Shown: positions 35,795 to 47,058 of the stretch, in pieces
Layout: each line of letters begins with the position of its first letter
Position numbering within the stretch: position 1 is the first letter of the stretch
Source: Limonium bicolor
Taxonomy: Eukaryota; Streptophyta; Magnoliopsida; Caryophyllales; Plumbaginaceae
Direction: 5' to 3'
NCBI GenBank assembly: GCA_023374045.1
Contig: CM041776.1
Location: 136,217,296-136,281,295 of the forward strand
DNA: 64,000 bases
Notes under the pieces: generated by a model
Seen by the model: only the letters and a program-made list of their open reading frames with translations
What the model was told of the DNA's origin: nothing
Databases searched by the model: none
Program-made: the position numbers and the translations under genes

Positions 35795-35904
35795 AGCCAA
35801 AAAGTGTTTGGACTTTGGTAAATCCCAGAAACGTCCATTCAAAATTTTGTCCATATTTTGAGACGAAGCAAGAGGGTTGAGGACAAGATCAACAGTCAAC
35901 CAAA

Positions 35905-36530
35905 TGGCAAATCTAATATCATGTTAAAACATCAGAGGCATCAACAGAAAAGAGAAGTGGGCAATGCTACGACGAGAAGTAAAGAGTCGGGTCAAGCATA
36001 ATGGCGGTTCTAGAAACCCACCGGTTGCAGCCACTAGATAGGTGGCACTATATTTGGGGACAAGGAAATACGCAAACACGATAGAAGTCCCGCATCTGGT
36101 CAATCTGGAGGTCTAGTAGTCATGTGGAATCCCAGTGTTGTAAACATCCAAATTCTTGCCAGAAAGAACGATGGATAGCGATCGAAGTATCATGGCCTAC
36201 TAATTCCTTTGTGGGCTATGTAGTTTTTGTATACGCACCAACCCAGCCCAAGGCTCGAAGACAGATGTACACAAATTATTGAGTCACAATTTCAATAGCC
36301 TAGTTCCATTGGCAGCGATTTGAATGAAGTTTTTCAGGGTAGTGATCGAAAACGTGGTGTAATGACTCCCTCAGAACTAGAGGCATGGAGGACTTGGGTT
36401 ATTTGGAATAAGGTGTAACAAGCTTCTCTTTGAAGATACTCTCCTCTCATGGTCAGATGCAGCTGGGATGTCAAGCGGAGGTGTTTGGAATGGTGCCGCC
36501 ATGAGAGTCTTCCTCTAGACCATGTTATCT
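35905..36530 (+). pseudogene. LINE ORF2 endonuclease fragment
   Basis: Text such as NIRGINRKEKWAMLRREVK, LQPLDRWHYIWGQGN, RWIAIEVSW, FVVYAPTQPKARRQMY-like and DLNEVFQGSDRKRG matches the order of blocks in the apurinic-like endonuclease of plant L1 elements. Stops and frameshifts are frequent. After about 36530 the sequence moves straight to the element's 3' end. Confidence 0.65.
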
Positions 36531-36682
36531 TATCTTCTAGAAATTTTTTTACTCTTTTATTTATAAAGTAGTATAATATTCTTGTTTTCTATGTTTTCTT
36601 TTATTTTGCCAAGAAAGCTATATGCCGAAGTATTGCCTTTGTAACTGGGGTTCCCAGCACTTATAAAAAAAATACCCATATT

Positions 36683-37039
36683 CAAGTGTGTGGGGTTAGA
36701 GGTGGGTTAGGAAAAATAAGCTTTACTGGAAGCAGGAGATGGATGCTACGTGGAGTTTGAAAAAGGAGGACGTAAGAGTATCATGTATAGAAAGGAGATG
36801 GCATGGGTTGTAAGGGTGAAGGGTCCTATGAATAATGTGGATGCTATCATTCAAGATGTTGAAGAAGCTTCCTCTGCATAAGATCACTTTGGATATTATG
36901 GAAAAGGTCATTTTGGATCTTTAATGGTTGTGTGAAAAAACAAGGGGTTAGACTCAACTTGCTTGAGCCAACGAATCTTGGCTATGAAAAAACATGATGT
37001 TAATTTTTTTTATTGCCATAAACACTTCTATCAATACCC
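36683..37039. other. Spacer right of the LINE
   Basis: No gene is recognised. Purine-rich text (36720-36930) gives a 62-codon minus-strand ORF without recognisable similarity. Confidence 0.35.
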
Positions 37040-37048
37040 ACAAGACCT

Positions 37049-38400
37049 GAAAGAGATTCGTCGAAATACCATTTGAAAAAAAATTACTTGCGGTGGTTTT
37101 TTTTTAAAAAAATTACGCGGAAGTTCAAACCGGTGCAAATAAACCGCACTGGTCTGATCCATCTTGTTGTAAACCGCATCCGGTCAACGCCATTATCAGT
37201 TAATTATGCGATAAACCGCATCAGTCACAACGCATCTTTGAGATAAACCGCATCAGGCTGATGCGATTTATTTGCAAGGCGAGGCAATTGAAAAAAATCT
37301 CGGAATTAATCTGAGTCGTCTGTACACTACGATTTCCGCGATTTTGTTGGATAAGATTATCTAAACTTTTGCAAAGTAACCGCACTAGGTCAGTGCGGTT
37401 TATGGCAACCGAAATTACCTATAAAAACCCAATCGGATGCTTATATCATTCATTCAACCACAAAAACTCATAATTCCACCCGTAATTACTTTTATAATTC
37501 AATTTAATGTATTCATTAACGAATAATTTTTTACGAATAATGACCATAATTATTACAAATTTAATCATAACTAATAACGGATAATTTTAAAAAATATGTT
37601 TAAACCATTAGCTACATGTCCACCTATTTTGCAACTAACTATACACCTAATTTGGTAAACACTAATTATAAAATTAGCAACGAATTTAAATATATATTAA
37701 GCAACTAAAACTAACACAAATTAAGATAAATATTAACTAGATGTCTACATATTATTTTAACTTATTTATACACCTAATTTGAAGAATAACAAGCTATAAA
37801 GTAATGACCATAATTAATTACGAATTTAATCATAACTAATTAAAACAAATCTTATATATATATATATTGAAACCTAGTGAACAAAGATAATTAATATCCT
37901 TAAAAGTGAGAAATAAAAATTAAAAATACCATACTAACCTCTACAAATTCAGAGGAGATTTATGGGTGTTGAAATGGAATTATGAGTGTTTGTGGTTGAA
38001 TGAATGATATAAGCATCCGATTGGGTTTATATAGGAATTTCGGTTGCCATAGACCCACACTGACCTAATGCGGTTACTTTGCAAAAGTTTAGATAATCTT
38101 ATCCGACAAAATCGCGGAAATCACAGTGTACGGACGGCTCTTAGATTAATTCCGAGATTTTTTTCAATTGCTTCGCCTTGCAAATAAACCGCATCACCCT
38201 GATGCGGTTTATCGCAAAGATGCGTTTGGCTGATGCGGTTTATCACATAATTAACTGGTGTTGACCGGATGCGGTTTACAACAAGATGGATCAGACCAGT
38301 GCGGTTTATTTGTATCGTTTTGGTACATCCGCGTAATTTTTTAAAAAAAAACTGCAAGTAATTTTTTTTTTTCAAATAGTATTTCGGTGAAAATTTTCCC
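37049..38400. mobile_element. Mutator-like foldback element with long terminal inverted repeats
   Basis: Arms of about 440 bp (37049-37495 and 37965-38400) are inverted copies. The outer ends read GAAAGAGATTCGTCGAAATACC and, in reverse complement from the right, GGGAAAATTTTCACCGAAAT. The flanks ACAAGACCT (37040-37048) and AAAAGACCT (38401-38409) form a 9-bp target duplication with one mismatch, the Mutator signature. The arms hold repeated AAACCGCATC/GATGCGGTTT hairpins. The AT-rich centre (37496-37964) has a partial direct repeat. There is no transposase. Confidence 0.8.
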
Positions 38401-38616
38401 AAAAGACCTTGCGTTAAATAATAATGAAAGCTTTTCAATTTATTTAGAAGCTGATTTGGAAATAGATAAATAACTAGTACCATTGTCTTAATTATTCAAT
38501 AGAACCATACAGACGTACATAACTAGTACTTATTCAAGATAACATAAATCTCACACGTGCAAGTCCATGTCACATTGTAGCTCTTTTTATAGTCGTAGAT
38601 ATGGCTGGCGTGATCC

Positions 38617-38622
38617 TTTATT
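38617..38622 (-). terminator. Poly(A) signal of the proteinase inhibitor gene
   Basis: AATAAA on the minus strand, about 52 nt after the stop codon, a normal plant near-upstream element position. Assigned by sequence and position only. Confidence 0.5.
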
Positions 38623-38673
38623 TAGTTGTTGTACATATAGGTGACAGGAACTGCAAATCTTAAGTGCTCATAC

Positions 38674-39043
38674 TCAGCCGGTCCTAGGAACTTGACTCAC
38701 TAGGCCACTGTTGTTAATGAAGACCCTGACCCGTGTGACGAAGATGGCCCTGTCTGTGGGACTGTTTTCTGGCAGGACAATCACTTGTAGGCCGGTGAAG
38801 TCTTCTTGCCGAATAATGGCTGCCGCAGTACAGCCTGGCATACCCACCAGATGTGGCCATTCGCGGTGGCCTGCCTGTGGCTGTACCCACCTCCTTGACG
38901 TTGGCAAGTCTGCAATTAGAATAATTAACAGGAAGAACTATAAGAAAACACAACAAGAATATATCATATACAAAGAATTGCGTAATTAGATACCAAAACC
39001 AAGTACCTTCTGAGTAGAGCGACGGGTTAGCATAAGTGGCCAT
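38674..39043 (-). CDS. Potato inhibitor I family serine proteinase inhibitor (two exons)
   Basis: Exon 1 is 39007-39043 (MATYANPSLYSE), with donor GTACTT. The intron is 38910-39006, with a pyrimidine-rich 3' end TTGCAG. Exon 2 is 38674-38909, ending in TGA. The junction falls inside a GAC codon, and the joined frame is open for 90 residues, normal for this family (MEROPS I13). Typical landmarks are EWPHLVG, AAAIIRQE, VRVFINNSG and the C-terminal VPRTG. These proteins bind and block subtilisin/chymotrypsin-type proteases, usually in defence. The binding-loop segment VLPENSPTDRAIFVTRV is atypical: it lacks the usual Thr-x-Asp around the scissile bond and the first supporting Arg, and alignment suggests Arg at P1. 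No signal peptide is visible. An AATAAA lies at 38622-38617 and a TATA box at 39166-39159. The gene looks intact; expression is unknown. Confidence 0.85.
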
Positions 39044-39158
39044 CTCTCGGTCTTTTCTGCCCTAGCTCTTAACGTACGTGTTTCTATCTGTCGTATGCTA
39101 TGTGTGTGCTCAAGTTGACTCACTTAGGAAGATATGAAGCTATAGAAGAAACGGCCCA

Positions 39159-39166
39159 TATTTATA
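39159..39166 (-). promoter_or_regulatory. TATA box of the proteinase inhibitor gene
   Basis: TATAAATA on the minus strand, about 116 nt upstream of the ATG, implies a 5' leader of roughly 85 nt. No other promoter element was assigned. Confidence 0.6.
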
Positions 39167-39756
39167 CTGGTTTAGGATATATGCATCCCGACCTTGAGTC
39201 TGAGAGAAAGATAAAGGATTTTGTTAGTTAGCTAAATAGCTATATGTTTATGTAGCTGTGGTACTGTGTCACTTTTTTGGAACCAGGTTATCCAACTTTA
39301 AAAAAACGTGTTACATAAGTGTTACATATATACAAAAAATAATCGTATGCTTGTCTTTTTGTGTCTGTTTTGGCAATATACCAATGCGTGAGTTTTATCA
39401 TTCATTATTTTCTTTTTGAAGGCTAGCTAGCAATAACTTTCATATTAATTTCCTTATAATCTATAGAAACAATCGCAATCCCCATAGGCCCTCCCTAACA
39501 ATTACTTATTCCAATCAATGTTAACTTGTAAATATCCTTGAGGAGGGCGCCATTTAAGGGTACCATTATGATGTTTGAGAGAGTGCAGAAACGAACCTAG
39601 GAGAAAGGAGAACAACATTCCATTAATTCACTCCTAAACAGACAGGCTCAGTATACAATCTGTAGCATGCTCTACTCCCTCTACGTAGAGTAAGGAGAGT
39701 ACTATTTAAAAATTAAAACACTCCGGAGAGCTGGTCATAAGTATTGTTGCACTATA
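39167..39756. other. Upstream region of the proteinase inhibitor gene
   Basis: No ORF of note. This is the presumed promoter-distal region of the minus-strand inhibitor gene, bounded on the right by a palindromic MITE. No specific stress element could be assigned with confidence. Confidence 0.4.
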
Positions 39757-39760
39757 ATAA

Positions 39761-40175
39761 TTTTTTTGGAAAATTCACGATATATCTCTGTTTTCTTTCA
39801 TAATTCACAATATATCCTTGTTGGTTTTCGTAATTCAACTTTAAACATGTTTAAATGTTGTCCAAAATTGATGAAACTTTACATAGACGATGCTAAAGTA
39901 TTATATTTTGGTCCAATATCATTTGAAGTTTTTAAGCTTACATGTGACCTGTGGGACCCAATGAAAATTGTGACATGTTCATTAGGTCCCACATGAGGTA
40001 AAAAAAACTTCAAATTTAATATTGGGCCGAATATAACACTTTAGCATCATCCATGTAAAGTTTCATCAATTTTGGACAACATTTAAACATGTTTAAAGTT
40101 GAATTACGAAAACCAACAAGGGTATATTGTGAATTACGAAAGAAAACTGGGATATATCGTGAATTTTTCCTAAAA
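39761..40175. mobile_element. Near-perfect palindromic MITE (about 410 bp)
   Basis: The left end TTTTTTTGGAAAATTCACG and the reverse complement of the right end (ATTTTTAGGAAAAATTCACG) open two arms of about 200 bp that match almost throughout. Shared blocks include GATATATC, TTACGAAAACCAACAAGG, AAACATGTTTAAA and CATGTAAAGTTTCATCAATTTT. The centre lies near 39960-39975. The 76-codon ORF inside is a by-product. Target duplication not resolved; a Mutator-type origin is possible from the GGAAAAATT termini. Confidence 0.8.
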
Positions 40176-40180
40176 ATAAT

Positions 40181-41713
40181 TAATGTTCATAATATGTGTT
40201 CATTGTCTTGTTTCATGAACTACTATCAATATATTTTTTACATATGTGTTTTAACTTGAAAAACAAAAGTTTCTTATCTAATTTCATCTTTTTTTCTTTA
40301 TCACATATTCCACATTATTCACTCATTTGTTGTATATCATGAATTTGCAAACCGAGTTAAAATATAAATTTGATTATAGGATGTTTTTATTTTACCATTT
40401 GAATTAGATTTAAAAACAATGAAATATAAAGGCAATTATGAAACTTTATTGATAAAATTATTTACATCGGGTACAATTATAAACTATTGGTTAATATGTT
40501 TAGGTGTCTTTTTTACCTATTGGTTTGTGTCAAATAGGTACAAACCCATAATAAAATTTCATGTTCGAACCCTATTGCTATATTGATAATTTGAGTCAAA
40601 AAGGTGAGTATAGATCAAACAGGAGGATTTGCGATAAATTGTTCGCGTCTTTGCTCCTATTCAAAAGAAATGTTATTTGTTTGCATCTTTTATAAATCTT
40701 ATCATACCAAAACAATATTGTATTTCGTCATGTGAGATTTCAGTGCCAAACTACAATAATTGGAAAAGCCTGCTCAAATGAAAATTTGACAATAATATTG
40801 AAGAAAAAATATGGAACATCTACCTACAACATTGATTAAAGTAATATTATTAAGATGTGAATTTAGAAATTCTTGTAGATCAATCAGGTAATAAAAGATA
40901 TTTTTGTCTAGTATATGTTTAGCATATTTTAGTGTCTAATAACTTGATTATGTTTCATATTAGAGATGGTTCTTGGTTTTAGCCTATTAAATATGTATTT
41001 TGTTTCCCTTCAAGTCGGTCGTGTCTTCATTTTTTTGTCATATATTTTATCTTATCTTCTTCTTGTATCTTCGAAGTCCTTTTGTGATCTTTAGTTTTCT
41101 TACTTTAATCTTTTATAATTCTTAATTATTCTTATGTCTTCTTCTTAGTCCACCTTGTGCATTTTTCTTTTCAATTGGTTTTGACTGTTGTATTACTTTA
41201 AGTGTTGTAAGCACTTTCAAGTTTAATAAATAGTATTTTGTAATATACTACTAAGATTTTCAAAATTAACACTATGCCACTAACTTACTTCAGATTAAAG
41301 ATTAAAGTTTTAGCTTCAAGATTTAATGTTTATAGTATATATTAGGGTTTAATGAGGCCCGAGCATAACCCATCCCCTGGTTCTCCAGGATTATTTAATG
41401 AATGGCTTATGCCCAATTATCAAAAAAAATAATTAGGGTTTTATGCTTAAATTCTAGGGTCTAGATTTTCATAGCTTTCATACTTAAGAATATACGATTT
41501 AACGGTTTAAGGTTCAAGGATTATAGGTTGAAATATTAAGTCTTAGACTATAGGATTTAATTTAGAAGTTTGAATATATAACTAATGTCAAAGAATAGAA
41601 TTTCATTACATGTAGTGGTATACTGGTAACTTTATTGTTGGAACATTTGCGATTTGCCGATGATGACTTAATCTACACGTAAATGGAGTCAATCAAGAAA
41701 TGCTGGAACTGAA
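40181..41713. other. AT-rich spacer with a possible LINE tail
   Basis: No gene. At about 41355-41434 the text ends in GAATGGCTTATGCCCAATTATC plus a run of A, a form common at the 3' ends of plant LINEs, so a short LINE tail may be present. The last part (from about 41630, TTGTTGGAAC) continues after the copia element at 47361. Confidence 0.35.
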
Positions 41714-41718
41714 AGTTT

Positions 41719-42017
41719 TGTAAGGATACAGCGGAAGAACTTGCCAGAATAAACTACAAACCCTAAACCTAACCCAGAAACATACTCCACTCAAGAAACA
41801 GAAAGAAAAGTAGAAACTTGATACCTCTCTATTGATGAAACCCCTTTACGGGTAAACAACACATAGTGCAAAAACTTGTACAAGAACCAGAACAGAAGAG
41901 CGAGATATAAGAGTGCCTAGACAGCCGTTACCAAACGGCTCTATTCTACATATGTACAACCTTAAATAACTTAAGGACTAAAAGGGAAAGTATATATCCT
42001 CCTAATGTATCCTAATA
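41719..42017 (-). mobile_element. 3' LTR of the copia element
   Basis: In element orientation it reads TATTAGGATACATTAGG to GCTGTATCCTTACA, so it starts with TA rather than the usual TG. The polypurine tract GAGGGGGGC lies directly upstream (42026 to 42018). Confidence 0.9.
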
Positions 42018-42076
42018 GCCCCCCTCAAATCATACAAGATATTGCATGATTTGGAATCAAAAAGAACAGTGCGGCT

Positions 42077-42703
42077 TCAGTCATTACAACCAGAACCACA
42101 ACAGTCCTGTAACCCCATTTTCCTAATAAGCAGTGGATACTGGGTCCCACGCAGAGTCTTGGTCAAGAGATCTGCCAGCTGTTGTTTGGAGGAGACAAAC
42201 TCCACTGATATCAGTCCATCCTGAAGCTTCTGCCTCACAAAATGGATGTCCAACTCTATGTGCTTAGTTCTTTCATGCAGTACGGGATTCCGGGCGATAT
42301 GGATGGCTGACTGGCTGTCCGATTTCACAGGTACAGGAGTGATCTCCTTCACGCCCAGCTCATTCAACACCCGTGTCAGCCAGCTTAACTCAGCAGTAAC
42401 TTGTCGCAAGGCCCTGTACTCTGATTCTGTAGAAGACAAAGCAACTGAGGTTTGTTTCTTAGATTTCCAAGACAAAGGACTTCCTCCAAAACAGATAAAA
42501 TAACCACTGACAGAACGTCTAGTGTCAGGACAGCTAGCCCAATCCGCATCACAATAAGCTACCAGATCCAGGTTTTCACTGTTATTAAACAAAAGTCCAT
42601 AGCCTGTTGTACCTTTCACATAACTCAAAGTATGCAATGCTGCTCTAAGGTGCAGGTCAGTCGGACTATCTAAAAACTGACTTAATACTTGTATAGCAAA
42701 CAT
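42077..42703 (-). pseudogene. Copia RNase H
   Basis: 208 codons are open. Motifs AYCDADWASCPDTRRSVSGY, SWKSKKQTSVALSSTESEYRAL, DSQSAIHIARNP and KHIELDIHFVRQ are the complete set of copia RNase H landmarks, including the acidic residues. It ends in a normal terminal stop (QDCCGSGCND). It is separated from the RT by a one-base frameshift near 42700, so the domain itself looks intact while the polyprotein is not. Confidence 0.9.
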
Positions 42704-43563
42704 AAATCTGGTCTACTATGTGCTAGAAAACCCAGCTTACCCACTAAACGCCTATAAGTACTAGGATTGTCTAAGGGAATGCCCTCACCTTTTCTTAGCT
42801 TGACATTAAACTCCAATGGGCTTACAGCAGTTTTTGCACAATCAAATTCTGATATCAAACTGTCACAATAAGCCTTTTGAACAAGAAAAATCCCTTCAGG
42901 CGCATACAAAAATTGCATTCCTAAGAAATGACTGAGTTTTCCCAAGTAATTAATCTTAAATTTTTGATCAAGCTCAGTTTTGATATTTCTTATAAAGTTG
43001 GTATCATCTCCTGTAACTAATATGTCATCAACATAGACAACTAGGAAACAGGTCTTATCACCAAAACTTCTTGTAAACAGAGAGTAATCATTCAAGGATT
43101 GCTTAAAGCCAAGAGATTTTAGAAATTCACTAAGTTTCTCATGCCATTGTCTAGAGGCCTATTTGAGGCCATACAAGGATTTTCTAAGTTTGCACACAAG
43201 CCCTGATCCTTCTAACTTATGACCTTCGGGAATTTCCATAAAAACATCCTCATTCAAATCCCCATGCAAAAAGGCATTGTTTATGTCTAACTGTCCTATT
43301 TCCCATTTTCTTTTAGCAGCGACTGAAATCAAAGCCTTAATGGTTGTAAATTTCACAACCGGGGAGAATGTCTCTAAGTAATCTATCCCATTTTTTTGGG
43401 TAAAACCTTTAGCTACCAACCTAGCCTTATATCTTTCTAAGGAGCCATCAGCATGATATTTGAGTTTATAAACCCATTTACATTTAATAGTCCATTTCCC
43501 TTTAGGTAAGCTAACTATATCCCAAGTGTTGTTCCTATCTAAAGCCTTAAATTCTTCAGCCAT
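42682..43563 (-). pseudogene. Copia reverse transcriptase
   Basis: The first half (43159-43563) has KWVYKLKYHADGSLERYKARLVAKG and LDINNAFLHGDLNEDVFM. The second half (42682-43095) has the intact catalytic box YVDDILVTGD and FLGMQF. The halves are interrupted by an in-frame TAG at 43161-43159, where related elements have Gln, a change explained by one C-to-T substitution. A frameshift lies near 43095-43140. All catalytic residues I can locate are present. Confidence 0.9.
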
Positions 43564-44345
43564 TGCATTTTTCCAGTTAGGATCTTTGACAACATCAATA
43601 TATAGAGTGGGTTCAACAGCTCTGTGGGAAATAGCACTACAACACGCATGATTCTGGTCATTCTCATATGCATAGAAATATTTCTGATTAATCTTGAAGA
43701 AGCTATGGTTTGGTTCTCATGCGCAAACTGGTCATCTAAACTCTCATGATATGCACTTTTGACAGCAGAAACCGAATTGACAGATCTAGAAATTCTATCA
43801 TTAAGAATCTGGGAAAAAGAGTCAGTAGAATTCTTATCTGATTTATTACTGGAAGAATGCCCAACAACATAGTCCTCCAAGTGCCTTGGTGGCTGTCTTT
43901 CTCTTGTGGAGCGCCTCAAGATAGGTTGTTCCTCTGAATCTGTGTCTGTTACTTCAGAAAGATCTTCTGGTTGTATAACTTCAGGAACAGCAGGCACAGT
44001 TGAATATTGTTCTGGGGCAGTAGAAACTGTTTGCTCAAAATGGTCTTTCCCATGGTATCTGGGCATGTTTTCTGTATCCTCTTCACAAACAGTAGGCTCA
44101 TAGAAAAACAGATCAGTAGTAACAACATTATTCTCATTATTATAAGTGGGGTCTCCTCTGAAAGGGTAAATACTTTCATGAAAAACAATGTCTCTACTGA
44201 AAATTATTTTATTATTGTCTAAGTCTAACAGTTTGTACCCTTTCTTTCCTTGGGAATATCCAAGGAAAATGCCCTTAACCGATCTTGAGGCAAATTTATC
44301 ATGCTGCTGTTTATTAATGTTAGCAAAACAAAACAACCAAAACAT
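43539..44345 (-). pseudogene. Copia integrase C-terminal part and linker
   Basis: It starts with KFASRSVKGIFLGYSQGKKGYKLLD and FSRDIVFHE, the usual copia tail after integrase, then an acidic Ser/Glu-rich linker with LRRSTRERQPPRHLEDYV. It overlaps the integrase frame by about 120 bp in a different frame, marking a frameshift near 44230-44340. Confidence 0.8.
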
Positions 44346-45136
44346 TTCAACCTATGATAATCAGGCAGACAATTGTAAATAACTTCATAAGGGCTTTTAT
44401 TGTTGACACTTTTGAGTGGCATCCTATTGATAAGATATGTAGCTGTCAAGATGATATCTCCCCAAAACTTCAGAGGAAGCTTAGAGTGAAACATCAATGC
44501 TCTTGCAGTTTCTAAAATATGTCTATGTTTACGCTCCACAACGCCATTTTGTTGTGGAGTGTGTACACAAGTGGTTTGATGCAAAATGCCATTGTTTTTT
44601 AAGAAATCAGAGGTGTCTTTGGAACTGCCTAGCTCAAACGCATTGTCAGTTCTTAGAATCTTGACCCTTTTATTGAATTGATTTTGAACTATTTTGAAAA
44701 AGAGAATGATGATATTGAAAGATTCTGATTTTGTTGCACACAAATGAGTCCAAGTTGCTCTACTTTTATCATCTACTAAGGTGAGAAAATAAGAATAACC
44801 ATCATATGTTTTCACCTTATATGGACCCCATAAATCGGCATGTATCAAATCAAAGACATCATTTGTGGTACTAGAGCTAGAATAGAAAGGGAGCCTATGG
44901 CTCTTGGATCTAGAACATGATTCACACATAAAATCTTTATTTCTTTCGGATCGATCAACCAATTTTAGCTTTACAAGTTTGTCCTTAGGCACATGACCTA
45001 GTCTATGGTGCCAAAGATTTAAGCTATCTGTACAATCAAAACTGAAACTGCTAAGCTCACTGCTACAAACTAGAGGAACATAACCTTTACAAACTCTCTT
45101 GTCACAATCAAAATCAACATTCATCAAATCATACAT
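44225..45136 (-). pseudogene. Copia integrase core
   Basis: The zinc-binding HHCC is complete (LWHHRLGHVPKDKL...CESCSRSKSH). The catalytic triad is also complete: IHADLWGP (first Asp), ILRTDNAFE (second Asp) and QQNGVVERKH (Glu). The open frame of 303 codons is lost only at its C-terminal end by a frameshift. It would insert element cDNA into the genome. Confidence 0.9.
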
Positions 45137-45506
45137 ATGCCTCTACTGAATCTTCCAATTTCAATGGCATCTTTATCTCTATAGCCCTGATAAAAGCATG
45201 AGTTGGAATCAAATATGAACTTTCCTTTCATATCTCGTGATAACTTGCTAATTGAAACTAAGTTAAATTTAAATGCAGGAACATATAGAATCCTTCAAAA
45301 TAATTAAGGAATTAATCCTAACATCTCCTATTATTTTCACATACTGTGGATGCCCATTCGGCATACCCACAGTGTGAGGATTATCAAGAGTGTAATATTT
45401 ACTAAACATATTTAAGTTTCCACACATGTGATCAGAGGCACCAGAATCTAATATCCAATCTGAAGCAACAAAATCATGGTTTGTCTGAGTATTTAAACAT
45501 AAATTT
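45137..45506 (-). pseudogene. Copia protease region
   Basis: The aspartic protease box DSGASDHM is readable at 45448-45425, preceded by VASDWIL. Frames are broken shortly before and after (stops near 45506 and at about 45290-45310). It would cleave the Gag-Pol polyprotein. Confidence 0.8.
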
Positions 45507-46773
45507 TTAGTATATTAAACAAGAAGGATTAGAAAGGATTGTACCGACAAAACCACATGAGGATGTAGATTCTGTGCTCTGGGGCTCTTTGTTGTTTGGT
45601 CGCGCCCTACTGATGTAATCGAACAGTCTGGTCATCTGCTCTGTGGACAAAATCCCCCCAAAGGGATCGCTGGAAACCTCGCGGTGTTCTTCTTCCCTTA
45701 TTTCTTGAGTAGCGGCAGTATTAGCATTTGGTCTTCTTCCTCTAGAATTCCTCCAGCCTTGGGGAAAACCAATCTTTTGGTAACAGCGATCTTCAGTGTG
45801 ACCCGTCTTGTTGCAATGGGTGCAGTGAAGTGTGTTTCGTTTGTATGTAGGATTTTGGCTTCTCTGAGATGTTTTTCTGTTTTGCTCTGATGCGAAGGAA
45901 AGAGAGCCAAGGTTTGGGTCTGTTGAGGGATTACTGGTAAGGTGTTTGGTTCTTTCCTCCTGAACAAGTAAAGAAAATACTTGTTCCATAGATGGCAGGG
46001 GAGATTGGCACAAAATATTGCCCCGTAACACAACGAACTTTTCATGCAGACCCATCAAGAACTGGATCAGTCTTCTTTGCTTCACAAAATCCTTGAATTT
46101 ATCGGAAGCCCCACAAGTACAGGAATTGCAAATACAGACCGGAATAACATTGCTAGCATCTATTTCATCCCACAAGCGCTTTACCCGAGTAAAATAATCG
46201 CATATCGACTCATTACCTTGGAGGTTGGCAACATCCAATCTGTGCTCCATATCATAACCCCTGGTGCCATCCAGTTGGTCATATACCGTTTTCATAACTG
46301 ATTCCAGAGTTCTGTGGCAGAAGGAGCAAATAAAACGCTATCCGCGATATTCTTCTCCAAACTCATAAGGATCCATGCTCTTACCATGGAATCGCATCTT
46401 GTCCAGGCTCGAGCCTTCTGTACAGATTCGGTGGGCTTCGGAAAAGTTCCATCGACAAAGCACAATTTGTTCTTGGCTCCCAGTGCAATCGACATTTGCA
46501 TCTTCCAGCATGCAAAACCTTGACCTCCGAATTATTGGCTAAGCCGTGCCCAGGCTGTTCTGAGCTTGCCATATACAGGGGATCTGAAGCATCGCCGCTT
46601 CCACCAGTGTCGTCGTTGGAGCTGTTGCTGAGGTCGACATCTTTTTCCAGATCCTTATCACTCACGCCTTTCCCAGAATTTTTAGCATTTGGCCCTTTGT
46701 CGGTTTCCGTTTCATTAGCCTTAGAGGAAATCGAATAAGGGTGGAATGAATCTCGGGATTTATGGAAAAACAA
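45507..46773 (-). pseudogene. Copia gag
   Basis: Three overlapping frames (46381-46773, 46292-46501, 45507-46295) together cover a copia gag, which would form the particle. Seen are MQMSIALGAKNKLCFVDGTFPKP (UBN2-like start), LQGNESICDYFTRVKRLWDEID, FLMGLHEKFVVLRGNILCQSPLPS and the complete zinc knuckle CTHCNKTGHTEDRC. Two frameshifts break it, near 46450-46500 and 46295. Confidence 0.85.
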
Positions 46774-47044
46774 AGAAAGCGTAGTAGTCAGAATCGGGAA
46801 AGAGGGGAAATGATTTATCGGAGAATCGAGGTAGGCGTAGTAGTCAGGAATCGGGAGGAGGAAAAAAAATAGTTGGATTCGTCGGAGAAATGATACCAGG
46901 GCGCGAAGTAGTCGGAGATCAGGAAAAAGGGGAAAGCAAATCTGGGGATTTAAGAATGCGATGAAAAGAAAAACAAGATCGCAAAGAAGGAGTTGGGTTA
47001 GGCAAGAATGCGGTGGGTGAGTTATGAGGTAGAAGCTGGATCAT

Positions 47045-47058
47045 TGCTCTGATGGCCA
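47045..47058 (-). other. Primer-binding site of the copia element
   Basis: On the minus strand TGGCCATCAGAGCA follows the 5' LTR. It is close to the tRNA-Met primer site TGGTATCAGAGCA but differs around the third to sixth bases. Confidence 0.7.

Larger units (their letters stand above)
33838..36670 (+). mobile_element. Plant L1-type LINE, internally deleted
   Basis: A 12-bp target duplication AATACCCATATT flanks it (33826-33837 and 36671-36682). It has a decayed ORF1 (33967-35790), then the start of an apurinic-endonuclease-like ORF2 (about 35905-36530), then directly a 3' end with TTATAAAAAA (36661-36670). Reverse transcriptase is absent. Because both ends are present, the loss is internal rather than the usual 5' truncation. 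Confidence 0.8.

Noticed and set aside
37049..38400. CRISPR-like repeats (repeated TGCGGTTTAT)
   Set aside because: Units are irregular, self-complementary and arranged as inverted arms with a 9-bp target duplication; this is a foldback transposon in a plant genome.
38714..39043. 109-codon minus-strand reading from the inhibitor ATG straight through the intron
   Set aside because: It reads through an intron with good splice sites and then leaves the frame that carries the conserved inhibitor motifs; the spliced model fits the family.
39766..39996. 76-codon ORF in the palindromic MITE
   Set aside because: It is a translation of one arm of a non-coding palindrome.
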